From Paenibacillus pabuli (GTDB lineage Bacteria; Bacillota; Bacilli; Paenibacillales; Paenibacillaceae): a stretch of 64,000 bases of DNA. The first letter of the stretch is position 1. Every line of letters starts with the position of its first letter. The translations under genes were made by a program, and so were the position numbers. The notes under the pieces are model-generated. The model did no database searches. It saw only the letters and a program-made list of their open reading frames with translations, and had not been told where the DNA came from. The stretch is taken from NCBI RefSeq assembly GCF_023101145.1, contig NZ_CP073714.1, forward strand, positions 1,302,001 through 1,366,000. Reading direction: 5' to 3'. Positions 27,128 through 35,787 of this stretch are shown in pieces.

Positions 27128-28003
27128 TTATGCTTCTCCTTTCCTGGAATTGAATATGGACCGGATAATAAGAACGGCAATAAGGCTCTCAATCACAATA
27201 AATACGGCGATCGAGCTTCCATATCCGAATTGGTTGGTAGCAAATGCTTTTTTGTACATATACGTTGTAACCAGTTCGGTCGTCGAACCTGGCACACCGA
27301 TGATATAAGGGATATCGAAACCTCTCAGCGCACCAGTAGTGCACATGATGAGAGCCAAACTCAGCACATGCTTGATGCTCGGCAATTTGATATGTCGGAT
27401 CAGCTGCCACCCATTAACGCCGTCTATCGTTGCAGCCTCCTCGATTTCTTTTGGAATCGCAATCAATGCCGCATAGAAAATGACCATGTACATCCCCGTA
27501 AATCTCCAGCCTTCGGGAAGGGATACTGCAATCAATGCGGTGTGCGGATTGGATAACCAGGCGGTTTGCAAATAGCCCAGTCCGATCCAATCCAAGAACA
27601 TGTTCAGCAGCCCCAACGGCTGCAGGGAATAGAAGTTACGGAACATCTGCGCAATGGCGACGGTGACCACAACGGCCGGCAAATAATACAGAGTTCTGAA
27701 AATGCCGGCTCCTTTTTTGACGTACGAGAGCAGCAATGCGAAAAACAAACCGATAAACACCTGCATGAGCACAACGATTACAACATACACCAAGTTATTT
27801 TGAACAGAATTCCAGAAGTAGGGATCTTGAAACATCCTGGTATAGTTGCCCAGCCCAATATATTCGGCGTCCTTTATTCCGTTCCAATCTTGGAAGCCAT
27901 AGTTCAGCGACTGAATGATCGGGACAAAGACGGTTCCTAAATAAAATAGCAAGGCTGGCGCAATGAAAATGAACCATGCCTTCTTGTCCTTGAGCACATT
28001 CAT
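27128..28003 (-). CDS. CUT1 sugar ABC transporter permease (MalF type)
   Basis: 291 residues from ATG 28003 (MNVLKDKKAWFIFIAPALLF), with GGGGAG eight bases upstream; the ATG at 28018 overlaps that ribosome-binding site. Membrane helices begin with FIFIAPALLFYLGTVFVP, a usual MalF-type opening, and the EAA loop is present (PKEIEEAATIDGVNGWQLIR). It lies between the binding-protein gene and the MalG-type gene. No ATPase gene accompanies the set. Confidence 0.88.
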   Translation of the reverse strand: MNVLKDKKAWFIFIAPALLFYLGTVFVPIIQSLNYGFQDWNGIKDAEYIGLGNYTRMFQDPYFWNSVQNNLVYVVIVVLMQVFIGLFFALLLSYVKKGAGIFRTLYYLPAVVVTVAIAQMFRNFYSLQPLGLLNMFLDWIGLGYLQTAWLSNPHTALIAVSLPEGWRFTGMYMVIFYAALIAIPKEIEEAATIDGVNGWQLIRHIKLPSIKHVLSLALIMCTTGALRGFDIPYIIGVPGSTTELVTTYMYKKAFATNQFGYGSSIAVFIVIESLIAVLIIRSIFNSRKGEA

Positions 28004-28043
28004 ATGGAATCTCCCCATAAAAGTTTATTTTGAGACGCTTCGT

Positions 28044-28081
28044 GACAGGCCCCCCCGGACCTTCCCGGGTGGGTGGCTGTC
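28044..28081 (-). terminator. Intercistronic GC-rich hairpin after the binding-protein gene
   Basis: GACAG..CCCCGG (28044-28058) pairs with CCGGG...CTGTC (28065-28081). There is no T-run in the minus direction, so it likely stabilises the abundant binding-protein mRNA segment or partially attenuates the permease genes. Confidence 0.6.
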
Positions 28082-28093
28082 TGAGCGTAACAA

Positions 28094-29431
28094 CTAGTTG
28101 GTGGCGTTTTGAGCAATGGTATCGTCTATTTGATTGGCGAACTCTTCCGGTGTCATGGCCCCCATCATCAATTTGATGACTAAATCGCTCATAACCGAGT
28201 TCGTATCAGGGTCCAGCAGGGTATCCCATGGCTTGGCAAATTCTGAACCATAGTTATCCATATCTTTTTTAACCCGTAGGAATAGTTCGGAGAACTGGGT
28301 TTCGTCTTTAATCGTAAATTTGAGCGGAGACATCTGCTGCTTGGCAACATAGACGTCACTGTAATTTTTCAGGACATAACTCAGGAAGTCCTTGGTTGTT
28401 GCGTCGAATTTGTCGGCCGTGGCGGCTAGGCCGATTCCACTGTTTCCGAAAAATTCATTATTCGGCGTTTTGGCGTTGGCGATGGTTGGCAAGTAGAAAT
28501 AGTCCACGTTGCCTTTTAGGTTTTCCGGCAGGTTATCCTCTGTAAAGGACGGGATTTCCCAGGTACCCATGGTATACATGGCAGCTTCACCATTGAGGAA
28601 CATGTTCTTGGCTGTTGTATAATCCGTCGTGGCAAATCCTTCCTGGAAGTATTGACCGATCTCCTTCGCGAAATTCGCCGCTTGCATTCCGACTTCGTCG
28701 CTCATTTTGGACTTTCCTTGGCTCAGATTCCGGGCAAATTCATTTCCGGTGGCCCGGAATGGAATCATGGCCGCGTAGCGCAGCAATGGCCAAACGTCAA
28801 CGCCGTCAACGGCAATCGGGGTAATGCCCTTGTCCCTAATCGCCTTGCTAACCGTGATCATATCCTCGATGGTTTTTGGAACGGCAAGGTTATTCTCCGC
28901 AAATATTTTCTTGTTGTACCAAGTCATTTCCAGATGGTATTCCATGGGAAGAAGGTACAGGCTTCCATCGGGTAGTTCCTGGTATTTTAGCGCAGGTTCG
29001 TAGAACTGATCGTACAAGCCTTGTTCGTCTAGGAACTGCTTCATGTCAACCAGCATTCCGGCATCCGCGAGCTGTTGGGCGTACGGATCGGCATCCATAT
29101 CGATAAATTCAGGAGCTTCGCCGGAAGCGACAAGTGTTCTTAGTTTGGTCAAATAGGAAGGTCTGTCAGACGTAACTTGAATATCCAACTTGAACCCAGG
29201 ATGATCTTTCGCATACCGGTCTGCCAGTTCGCGCATTGTCTGCACGATGGCTCCGTCTGACGGACGGGCCGACAGCCATGTAATGGTTTTGCCGTTGGAG
29301 GCATCAGACGAGTTCCCCTGCTTGCCGGCATCATTTTTCGACGATCCGCCGCAACCCGCGAGAGCGGTTGCAACTAATGAGAAGATCGCGAGAAGTGAGA
29401 TGATCTTAGACATCATTCTCTTTTTTGCCAT
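28094..29431 (-). CDS. Sugar-binding lipoprotein of the right-arm ABC importer
   Basis: 445 residues from ATG 29431 (MAKKRMMSK), which has GGAGGG seven bases upstream; the ATG at 29446 has no site. Lipoprotein signal with lipobox ALAGC. Family 1 extracellular solute-binding protein (CUT1) with PEFIDMDADPYAQQLADAG and MYTMGTWEIPSF. Members bind di- to oligosaccharides. Position behind the VGD-type GH32 gene and ahead of MalF/MalG-type permeases makes it the substrate receptor of the right arm; a fructoside ligand is inferred. Confidence 0.88.
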   Translation of the reverse strand: MAKKRMMSKIISLLAIFSLVATALAGCGGSSKNDAGKQGNSSDASNGKTITWLSARPSDGAIVQTMRELADRYAKDHPGFKLDIQVTSDRPSYLTKLRTLVASGEAPEFIDMDADPYAQQLADAGMLVDMKQFLDEQGLYDQFYEPALKYQELPDGSLYLLPMEYHLEMTWYNKKIFAENNLAVPKTIEDMITVSKAIRDKGITPIAVDGVDVWPLLRYAAMIPFRATGNEFARNLSQGKSKMSDEVGMQAANFAKEIGQYFQEGFATTDYTTAKNMFLNGEAAMYTMGTWEIPSFTEDNLPENLKGNVDYFYLPTIANAKTPNNEFFGNSGIGLAATADKFDATTKDFLSYVLKNYSDVYVAKQQMSPLKFTIKDETQFSELFLRVKKDMDNYGSEFAKPWDTLLDPDTNSVMSDLVIKLMMGAMTPEEFANQIDDTIAQNATN

Positions 29432-29485
29432 TTTAAAGCCCTCCATGTTTTATTATTTTCATTAAAATCAATTTTGAGATTCCGT

Positions 29486-30949
29486 TTATTGCTTAGCTGC
29501 TGTCTTGAGCTTGACGTCATGAACTTTAACGGAACCCTCGTTCGCAAAAAAGCCGACATGGCCAGTTTTGAAATGATAGACTCGCGTAGTCATCGCGATG
29601 GAATCGTTGACATATAGACACAAGATGTCATCTTCCAAAATCAGTTTTATCGTAATCCGGTCGTGCAGGGCGAACTGGAACGGTCTCTCCAGTTCGATCA
29701 TTTGTGGTTTATCCCCGGCAATTTGCCATTGGAAAAAGCCTGGCTCGGTTCTTGGCCACATGTCGAATACGACTCGATTGTGAAATGGATCGAATTTAAT
29801 GAAATATCCGGTGTCGAGAGTTTTGTCGGTTCGCAGCGCAATGCCGAAATCCTTCGCCTCTTTCCAGTCTGTAAACGATGCTTCGATCAGGACTTGGGAA
29901 GGCAATTCATTCAATACAAAGTAAGCCAGTCCATCAGGAGACTCCAGTTCGAATTGGCTTCCAGCATGGCTACAGTTATTCTCCGCTACAAGATTGAAGT
30001 CTGATTCTTTATTAAAATGCTCATAGATCGACTGAGGTATCCTTACGAGTAAGTCACCGTTATCGTTTGGATAAACTTCATGAACGACCAGGGTTCCGGC
30101 CCATTCCCAGTCACCGTAATCGCTTTCATCCTGTTTGGAAGGAACCCATCCGAAGGCGTATCTTTTTTGGCCGTCCGAGGCTGTTTTCGCGGCATAAAAT
30201 CCTCTGCCGTCAAAAGTGTCCGGAATCGGGGAAGTATATACGCCTGTGATGCTTTTGCTTTTTTTGTAATGCGTCACAAACTTTTCACTAAACGTTGAGT
30301 AGACCAGATAGTGCCAGTCTCCCATTTTGAAATAATCCGGACATTCCATAGTGATATATTTGTCCGGGCTGTAGAATGGTTCCCGATGTTTCCAATGCAC
30401 GAGATCATCTGAAGTGAGAAGAGCAATGCACCCGCCTCGCTTTTCGGAAGAGTTCATTTGTCTCGAAGTAACAAGCATCCAGTACTCTTGCTGTTCTTCG
30501 TTAAAAAACACAAACGGATCACGCCAATCGAAGAGTTCGTAAAATGTTCCGTCTCCATAAAGCTTGAAATGTACATCTTTCGTCCAATGGATTCCGTCGG
30601 TGCCGGTGGCTTTCAAAATGACTTGTAATGGCTTTCCGTCAATGCAAAAATCAGCGTTGGGATTATGCCCGGTGTAGAAGAGGTGATACATGCCGTTCGG
30701 ATCCTTAATTACCGAACCGGTATATGCATTCCGGTCGGGATCGGATTCGCTTCCATTGGGGAGAGCTACTCCGTAATTTTCAAAATCCAAGCCGTTTTTG
30801 GTTGTGAGAAGGTTCCACGTCGTATGATTTCCGTAATCTCCGCCGATTCTTTGGTCATGGAGATAATAGAGCTTGTACTCTCCATTGTCGTAGAACGGGA
30901 TCACATCTCCGACCCATCCGTTTTTTGGTTTGTAAAATACTTTCTTCAT
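29486..30949 (-). CDS. GH32-like cytoplasmic enzyme, VGD type (first gene of the right arm)
   Basis: 487 residues, ATG after CTGGAGATGATG. Five-bladed propeller with NGWVGDVIPFYDNGEYKLYY in place of WMNDPNG (Asp retained), FDWRDPFVFF and MECPDYF, then a beta-sandwich (LCLYVNDSIAMTTRVYHF). No signal peptide. It is a paralogue of the 22571 product and, like it, is linked to a GH172 gene. As first gene of the operon it is directly behind the LacI-type operators. Family membership is clear, but the unusual first block means a standard invertase activity should not be assumed. Confidence 0.82.
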   Translation of the reverse strand: MKKVFYKPKNGWVGDVIPFYDNGEYKLYYLHDQRIGGDYGNHTTWNLLTTKNGLDFENYGVALPNGSESDPDRNAYTGSVIKDPNGMYHLFYTGHNPNADFCIDGKPLQVILKATGTDGIHWTKDVHFKLYGDGTFYELFDWRDPFVFFNEEQQEYWMLVTSRQMNSSEKRGGCIALLTSDDLVHWKHREPFYSPDKYITMECPDYFKMGDWHYLVYSTFSEKFVTHYKKSKSITGVYTSPIPDTFDGRGFYAAKTASDGQKRYAFGWVPSKQDESDYGDWEWAGTLVVHEVYPNDNGDLLVRIPQSIYEHFNKESDFNLVAENNCSHAGSQFELESPDGLAYFVLNELPSQVLIEASFTDWKEAKDFGIALRTDKTLDTGYFIKFDPFHNRVVFDMWPRTEPGFFQWQIAGDKPQMIELERPFQFALHDRITIKLILEDDILCLYVNDSIAMTTRVYHFKTGHVGFFANEGSVKVHDVKLKTAAKQ

Positions 30950-30963
30950 CGCATCATCTCCAG

Positions 30964-31090
30964 TTGGTAAATCGTTTTACAAACAAATAATAACACAAGT
31001 TTTTTTGATGTCAACGTTTACATTTGTTAATTAAATAGATTATTTATATTTATTTCACAAAAAATAAAAGAGAGTAGTAAAACGTTTTTC
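30964..31090 (-). promoter_or_regulatory. Promoter and three LacI-type operators for the right fructan arm
   Basis: On the minus strand: -35 TTGACA (31014-31009), 16-base spacer, -10 TATTAT (30992-30987). CG-centred pseudo-palindromes lie at 30964-30982 (TTGGTAAATCGTTTTACAA), at 31009-31022 (TGTCAACGTTTACA, covering the -35) and at 31077-31090 (GTAAAACGTTTTTC). Their half-sites (GTAAAAC) differ from the left-arm operators (GGAAAC), in line with a separate regulator. Beyond these sites the 325-base gap holds AT-rich DNA and the right copy of the 24-bp repeat. Confidence 0.72.
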
Positions 31091-31148
31091 CGATAATTTT
31101 ACCAATTCGTCTGAACAAGAACTTGCATTCTTATCCGATAAAACGGCT

Positions 31149-31172
31149 AAGCCCCTGGATGGAAGAGGTCAA
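31149..31172 (+). repeat. 24-bp perfect direct repeat, right copy
   Basis: Identical to 7259-7282 and in the same orientation. It marks the right edge of the fructan region, between the minus-strand operon promoter and the small membrane-protein gene at 31275. No recombinase or transposase adjoins either copy. Confidence 0.9.
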
Positions 31173-31274
31173 GAGAGCCAATCCATCTGTAGGTGGACTT
31201 AGTTCCCGCTGAATTCGGCTACACTGAATGTAGATCAGATCGAAGAAAAACGTGGAGAAGGTGAGGAAACAAAT

Positions 31275-31721
31275 ATGATGAATCTTGTGATTATAGCCGC
31301 GATTGTTTTATTGTTATCTTTAAGGGAGAAGGAAGTGAAGACATCCCGCTTGTGGATTTTGCCAGCAATTATTGCGTATTGGGTGCTTTCGAGTGTAGTA
31401 AATACACCATTAACAGTAGGCAATATCCTGTTATATATTGTTTTTCTCCTCATAGGTTGCGGGATTGGTGCGTGGCGGGTACATCTGGAGCAGCTTCGAA
31501 TCCATCCAGCTACAGGTAAATTGATGTCTAAGGGATCTTTGGCCAGCAGCTTGCTTCTGATCGCGGTTATGGTGCTGAAACAGCTCGCCAGCCACTGGGA
31601 TGTGCATCATGCGGTGGTTTCATTGAGCAGTGCTCTATTGTTCCTGCCTCTGGGAAGCATCGCGGCCCGGCGCTATTTTCTATATGCCAAAGTCCAGCGT
31701 TTTCAAGGCAGAGGTGCATAA
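31275..31721 (+). CDS. Small membrane protein, CcdC/DUF1453-like
   Basis: 148 residues, GTGAGGAAAC before the ATG (31275 or 31278). Four hydrophobic segments, with TLTVGNILLYIVFLLIGCGI followed by GAWRVH and a charged loop (RIHPATGKLMSKGS). This resembles the CcdC/DUF1453 group of bacilli. The function of the group is poorly known. It is followed within 33 bases by a two-component system, so the three may be co-transcribed. Confidence 0.55.
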   Translation: MMNLVIIAAIVLLLSLREKEVKTSRLWILPAIIAYWVLSSVVNTPLTVGNILLYIVFLLIGCGIGAWRVHLEQLRIHPATGKLMSKGSLASSLLLIAVMVLKQLASHWDVHHAVVSLSSALLFLPLGSIAARRYFLYAKVQRFQGRGA

Positions 31722-31754
31722 TCAGTTCAAACTTTAGGATTGGAAAGGATAGTT

Positions 31755-32993
31755 ATGCAGAACGATTCGAAATGGATGCAGATTCGAGCGGTTGTACTGG
31801 ATCATACAGCTGATATTATTTTAACGGTGTTACTGCTCTACAGTCTGATTGAGCCCTTGAAAGAAATGGCGTGGGTCGAGTTGGGTGCAGGGCTGATTGT
31901 TAGGCTGCCGTATCTCATGTTGGTTTGGGTTCCACAATTACTTCGAAATGAGCGGATGCGGACGTTAGGGGTATTGTTGATCTGGATAGTGACGTTGCTC
32001 TATGCCCAGTTCTTCCAGGCCGAGGATCGCATATTTGAATTAAGCTTTTATCTTATCGGATATACGGCGCTGAAGCTGCCCATCCATCGTTCTTCGTTGC
32101 TCGGCATCATTATTCTCATCGGGAATGCGGCACTGCTCTATATGGATGAATACGACCCTAATCAGATTCTGGTGTATTCAATGGCTCACGCTGTAACTTA
32201 TATTCTGTGCTGGGCTGCGAGAATCAGGCGTGAAAGCAGACAGGACAGCAAACGGCATTATGAGGAATTGCAGAAGGTGCACGCTGAATTGACACAAGCC
32301 CATGAGGAGCTTCAGGATACACATCAGGAGCTGGAGCAGGCTACCGTGCGATTGATGCAGTATGCTGTGCTTGAAGAACGAAGCCGGATTTCGATGGATT
32401 TGCACGACAGTGTTGGCAACCGATTGACCTCCATTATTGTTCAGCTTCAGGCATTGCCGTATATGATGAAGATGGACACAGCTGAAGCGGACAAAGCGAT
32501 GGGTACGGTGCTTGAAGTCGTCAGACAATGTCTCCAGGAGGTTCGGACCGTTGCTCATCAGATGGGCAGCAATGAAGCCGGCCTTGGACTGGTCGCCTTG
32601 ACGAGTCTGGTGAATGAGATACGGGAGATGGCAGGTTTTACGATCAAACTCACCCCTCAAGAGCAAACGAGTCATTGGACCCCAGCGACGTCCGAACTAT
32701 TGTACCGTGTGCTTCAGGAAGCGTTAACGAATATCATTCGTCATGCCGAGGCTTCGCAAGTAAAGGTGGACATCTTGGAAAAGGAGCAGCAGCTGCATAT
32801 GATCGTGGAGGATAACGGAATGTTTCGCAAAGAAAATCCCATTTCCCCCGGTTTCGGGCTGTCGAGTATGAGAGCAAGATGTGAACGGGCAGGCGGTACC
32901 TTATCGATTGATGCAGTTGAACCACATGGAATGAGGCTAACCCTTACCATTCCTCAAGAAGTGAAGGAGATTATGGGAGGTGATGAACAGTAA
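31755..32993 (+). CDS. NarL/DesK-type sensor histidine kinase
   Basis: 412 residues from ATG 31755, GGAAAGGA five bases upstream. Five to six membrane helices (about residues 10-155), a coiled-coil linker (EELQKVHAELTQAHEELQDT), the HisKA_3 dimerisation domain with phospho-accepting His in ISMDLHDSVGNRLTSI, and a HATPase domain (LQEALTNIIRHAEA; GFGLSSMRAR). Its stop overlaps the response-regulator start by one base (TAATG), so the two are a pair. The lack of an extracellular sensing domain suggests membrane-state sensing as in LiaS/DesK. The signal is unknown; the adjacent peptide-type ABC operon is a possible target. Confidence 0.88.
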   Translation: MQNDSKWMQIRAVVLDHTADIILTVLLLYSLIEPLKEMAWVELGAGLIVRLPYLMLVWVPQLLRNERMRTLGVLLIWIVTLLYAQFFQAEDRIFELSFYLIGYTALKLPIHRSSLLGIIILIGNAALLYMDEYDPNQILVYSMAHAVTYILCWAARIRRESRQDSKRHYEELQKVHAELTQAHEELQDTHQELEQATVRLMQYAVLEERSRISMDLHDSVGNRLTSIIVQLQALPYMMKMDTAEADKAMGTVLEVVRQCLQEVRTVAHQMGSNEAGLGLVALTSLVNEIREMAGFTIKLTPQEQTSHWTPATSELLYRVLQEALTNIIRHAEASQVKVDILEKEQQLHMIVEDNGMFRKENPISPGFGLSSMRARCERAGGTLSIDAVEPHGMRLTLTIPQEVKEIMGGDEQ

Positions 32994-33679
32994 TGGAGCA
33001 GGACATACAGGAAATACGTGTACTCCTCGTGGATGACCAGCACCTGGTCAGGCATGGCTTACGTTTTATTATTAATGCACAGCAGGATATGGAAGTGGTT
33101 GGCGAAGCGGGTGGGGGACATGAAGCAGTCCGTCTGGCAGCCGAGGTTCAGCCACATGTCGTATTGATGGATGTACAGATGGCAGCAGGAGACGGACTGG
33201 AAGCGACATCGGAGCTAATGAAGATACTGCCTGACTGCAAAGTGGTCATCCTGACCACATTTGATCATGAGGACTATGTGTACAAAGGAATACGTGCCGG
33301 AGCTGTTGGTTATCTGCTCAAGGATGCGGCGCCGGACGAACTCGTTGATGCGGTTCGTGCTGCATACCGGGGGGAGGCGATCTACCGTACGGCTGTGGCA
33401 GCCAAGGTAATCAGTCTTGCCATTCGTTCAACCCCGAGTCATCCGGATCCAGTGAAGGAAACGGTAGCAAACGAACTACTACCGGAACCATTTACAGGAC
33501 GGGAATTGGAGGTTTTGCAGCAGATGGCATATGGATTACGGAATGAGGAGATTGCTCGCAAGCTTTTTATCGGAGAGAGTACGGTCAAGACGCATGTACA
33601 TCGCATTTTGCAAAAGATTCAGGTGGAAGACCGCACACAGGCGGTCGTCTTTGCCATTCGTAATGGATTCGTCAAGTAA
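32993..33679 (+). CDS. NarL/FixJ-family response regulator
   Basis: 228 residues. Receiver domain (VLLVDDQHLVRHGL; phospho-acceptor Asp in VVLMDVQM; Lys in YLLKDAAPDEL) and C-terminal LuxR-type HTH (TGRELEVLQQMAYGLRNEEI, then GESTVKTHVHRILQK). Partner of the preceding kinase, overlapping it by one base. A hairpin follows at 33728-33759. Confidence 0.92.
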   Translation: MEQDIQEIRVLLVDDQHLVRHGLRFIINAQQDMEVVGEAGGGHEAVRLAAEVQPHVVLMDVQMAAGDGLEATSELMKILPDCKVVILTTFDHEDYVYKGIRAGAVGYLLKDAAPDELVDAVRAAYRGEAIYRTAVAAKVISLAIRSTPSHPDPVKETVANELLPEPFTGRELEVLQQMAYGLRNEEIARKLFIGESTVKTHVHRILQKIQVEDRTQAVVFAIRNGFVK

Positions 33680-33727
33680 AGTAAGCGATCCTTGATCTTC
33701 TGTGGAGTAATAATCATAATTCAGCCA

Positions 33728-33760
33728 ATAACCAGCTGCTTCTTGCAAGCTGGTTATTTC
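33728..33760 (+). terminator. Terminator after the two-component system
   Basis: AATAACCAGCT (33728-33738) pairs perfectly with AGCTGGTTATT (33749-33759), followed by a short T-run. Confidence 0.7.
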
Positions 33761-33839
33761 GTGACCCCATAAATAATGTCTCAGCATTGAGAAAAGAGAT
33801 GGAATGTTTGGTGTGAGATAAGTCATAGAATAACTTTGA

Positions 33840-33853
33840 GTAAGCGCTTCCAA
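33840..33853 (+). promoter_or_regulatory. CcpA cre site before the peptide ABC operon
   Basis: The minus strand reads TTGGAAGCGCTTAC, matching the cre consensus and the cores at 8634 and 16258. It lies 34 bases before the start codon at 33887, where bound CcpA would block transcription. Confidence 0.6.
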
Positions 33854-33886
33854 CAACATCAATATGAATTCACGGAGGGGTTCAGA

Positions 33887-35698
33887 ATGCGATTTAAGAG
33901 AGCTGCCACACCGCTCGTCGCTCTGTTCATGTCGGTCACATTATTTGCCGGATGCCAAAGTGTTCAGCCACCATCAGTAAGTGAACCACAAGGGACGGTG
34001 GATACACCGAACACGACAACCCAGAATGAGCCTGCACCACAGACGAACAAGGAGACACCGCGTAACGAAACCTTGTATATCAACGGGCTGCAATGGGGTC
34101 CACCAACCAACTTCAATCTGCTGAGCGGAAATCCCGCATTCCCTGTGAATTACGGCAACTCCAGGGAGCTGGTGTATGAGACGTTATTTATGGTAAATCA
34201 GCTGGACGGCGGACTTGAGCCGCTGCTGGGCAAATCGTATGAATGGAAGGATGAAACCACACTGCGCATTGAATTGAATGCGGATGCGAAGTGGAGCGAC
34301 GGAACGGCTTTTACAGCAGATGATGTTGTATATACCTATGAGTTGGGCAAAAAATACGATATCAACTGGAGCAGCTTCTGGACTTACATCAGTGAAGTGA
34401 AAGCCGATGGAGCGCAGGCTGTGGAAATTAAGCTGAACCCTGATAACCCCAACAAGCTGACCGTACTGGACAGCATTGAACTGATCCCGATGCTGCCGAA
34501 GCATATCTGGGAAGAGATCGAGAAGAAGAACAATAATGATCTGACCGCGATTCGTAAAGAGGTTAATGAGAATCCTGTGGGCACCGGAGCGTATAAACTT
34601 CATTTTTACAACGACCAGAAAATTACGATTGCCCGTGATGACAACTACTGGGGTCAGAAATTGTTCGGCAAATTGCCCGCACCGAAGTATATCACTCATG
34701 TGATCTACAAGGATAATGCCGCAGGTGATCTGGCGTTCAAGAGTGGGCAAGTGGACGTCTCCCAGCAGTTTATCCCTCAAGTGTGGAAGATGTGGGAAGG
34801 CGGGGCTGCTGTCAAAACGTATCTGAAGGATGCGCCGTATTATCTGCCCGGTTCCATGCCAAGCATTTTCTTCAATCTGTCCAAAGCCGGACTCGATAAT
34901 GCTGACGTTCGCCGTGCAATAGCCATGAGCATTAACTATGACAAAATCTCGGAGCTGGCAATGAGCGGATATTCCGCCCCAATGCAGCCTTCCCTGACAT
35001 TGAACTCGGACGCCGAGTCCAAATATATTGACCAGAATGCCATCAAATCATTGCAATGGACGACGGATATTGAAGGAGCCAACGCCCTGCTCGACAAGAT
35101 TGGAGCGAAGAAAGGCAAAGATGGCATCCGTGTCCTGAACGGCACACGCCTTGGACCTTTCGAGGTTGAATGTCCTTACGGCTGGTCTGATTGGAACGCT
35201 GCCCTGGAGATTGTAGCGCAGAGCGCCAAGGCAATTGGCATTGAGATTCGCACCAAATTCCCAGAATCCCCGGTATGGACGAATGATCTGCAGACCGGCA
35301 AATTCGATATCATCATGAACACACCTGCGGGCGGGGTCAGTCCAAGCCAGCCATGGAACCGTGCGATGACGATCATGTACTCCAAAGGGGTTGCCCCATT
35401 GGGTGAGATGGCATTCTGGAACTGGGGACGTTACCAGAATGACCGCGCAGACGCCATTATTGAAGAGATTCCATCGGTATCTGATGAAGCGAAGCTGAAG
35501 TCACTGTACACGGAACTGAATACGATCTGGCTGAAAGATATCCCTTCGATTCCGCTGATGTACAGACCATGGGTGTTTGACACCGTGAACGAATCGGTCT
35601 GGAAAGGCTTCCCGTCCGAAGGTGATGGCACCAACATTCCGCCACAAATCTCGATGGACGGCGCAGGGATCAAGGCATTGTATCAGATCCACAATTAA
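33887..35698 (+). CDS. Oligopeptide/oligosaccharide-type ABC substrate-binding lipoprotein (SBP_bac_5)
   Basis: 603 residues from ATG 33887, with GGAGGGG eight bases upstream; the frame is open 17 codons further but crosses the cre site. Lipobox LFAGC. SBP_bac_5 features: LRIELNADAKWSDGTAFTAD, NPVGTGAYKLHFYNDQKI and DVRRAIAMSINYDKI. Members deliver peptides, nickel chelates or, in several Gram-positives, beta-glucosides or other oligosaccharides to Opp/Dpp-type permeases. The cre site leans toward a carbohydrate or carbon-regulated substrate, but this is inference. It heads a five-gene operon. Confidence 0.88.
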   Translation: MRFKRAATPLVALFMSVTLFAGCQSVQPPSVSEPQGTVDTPNTTTQNEPAPQTNKETPRNETLYINGLQWGPPTNFNLLSGNPAFPVNYGNSRELVYETLFMVNQLDGGLEPLLGKSYEWKDETTLRIELNADAKWSDGTAFTADDVVYTYELGKKYDINWSSFWTYISEVKADGAQAVEIKLNPDNPNKLTVLDSIELIPMLPKHIWEEIEKKNNNDLTAIRKEVNENPVGTGAYKLHFYNDQKITIARDDNYWGQKLFGKLPAPKYITHVIYKDNAAGDLAFKSGQVDVSQQFIPQVWKMWEGGAAVKTYLKDAPYYLPGSMPSIFFNLSKAGLDNADVRRAIAMSINYDKISELAMSGYSAPMQPSLTLNSDAESKYIDQNAIKSLQWTTDIEGANALLDKIGAKKGKDGIRVLNGTRLGPFEVECPYGWSDWNAALEIVAQSAKAIGIEIRTKFPESPVWTNDLQTGKFDIIMNTPAGGVSPSQPWNRAMTIMYSKGVAPLGEMAFWNWGRYQNDRADAIIEEIPSVSDEAKLKSLYTELNTIWLKDIPSIPLMYRPWVFDTVNESVWKGFPSEGDGTNIPPQISMDGAGIKALYQIHN

Positions 35699-35787
35699 GG
35701 AACTCGTATTGAATCAGGACACGATGAAGTGACATGCCACTTCAGATATAAGGCCCTTATCCGCTAAACTCGGGGGTGCTAAATCCT

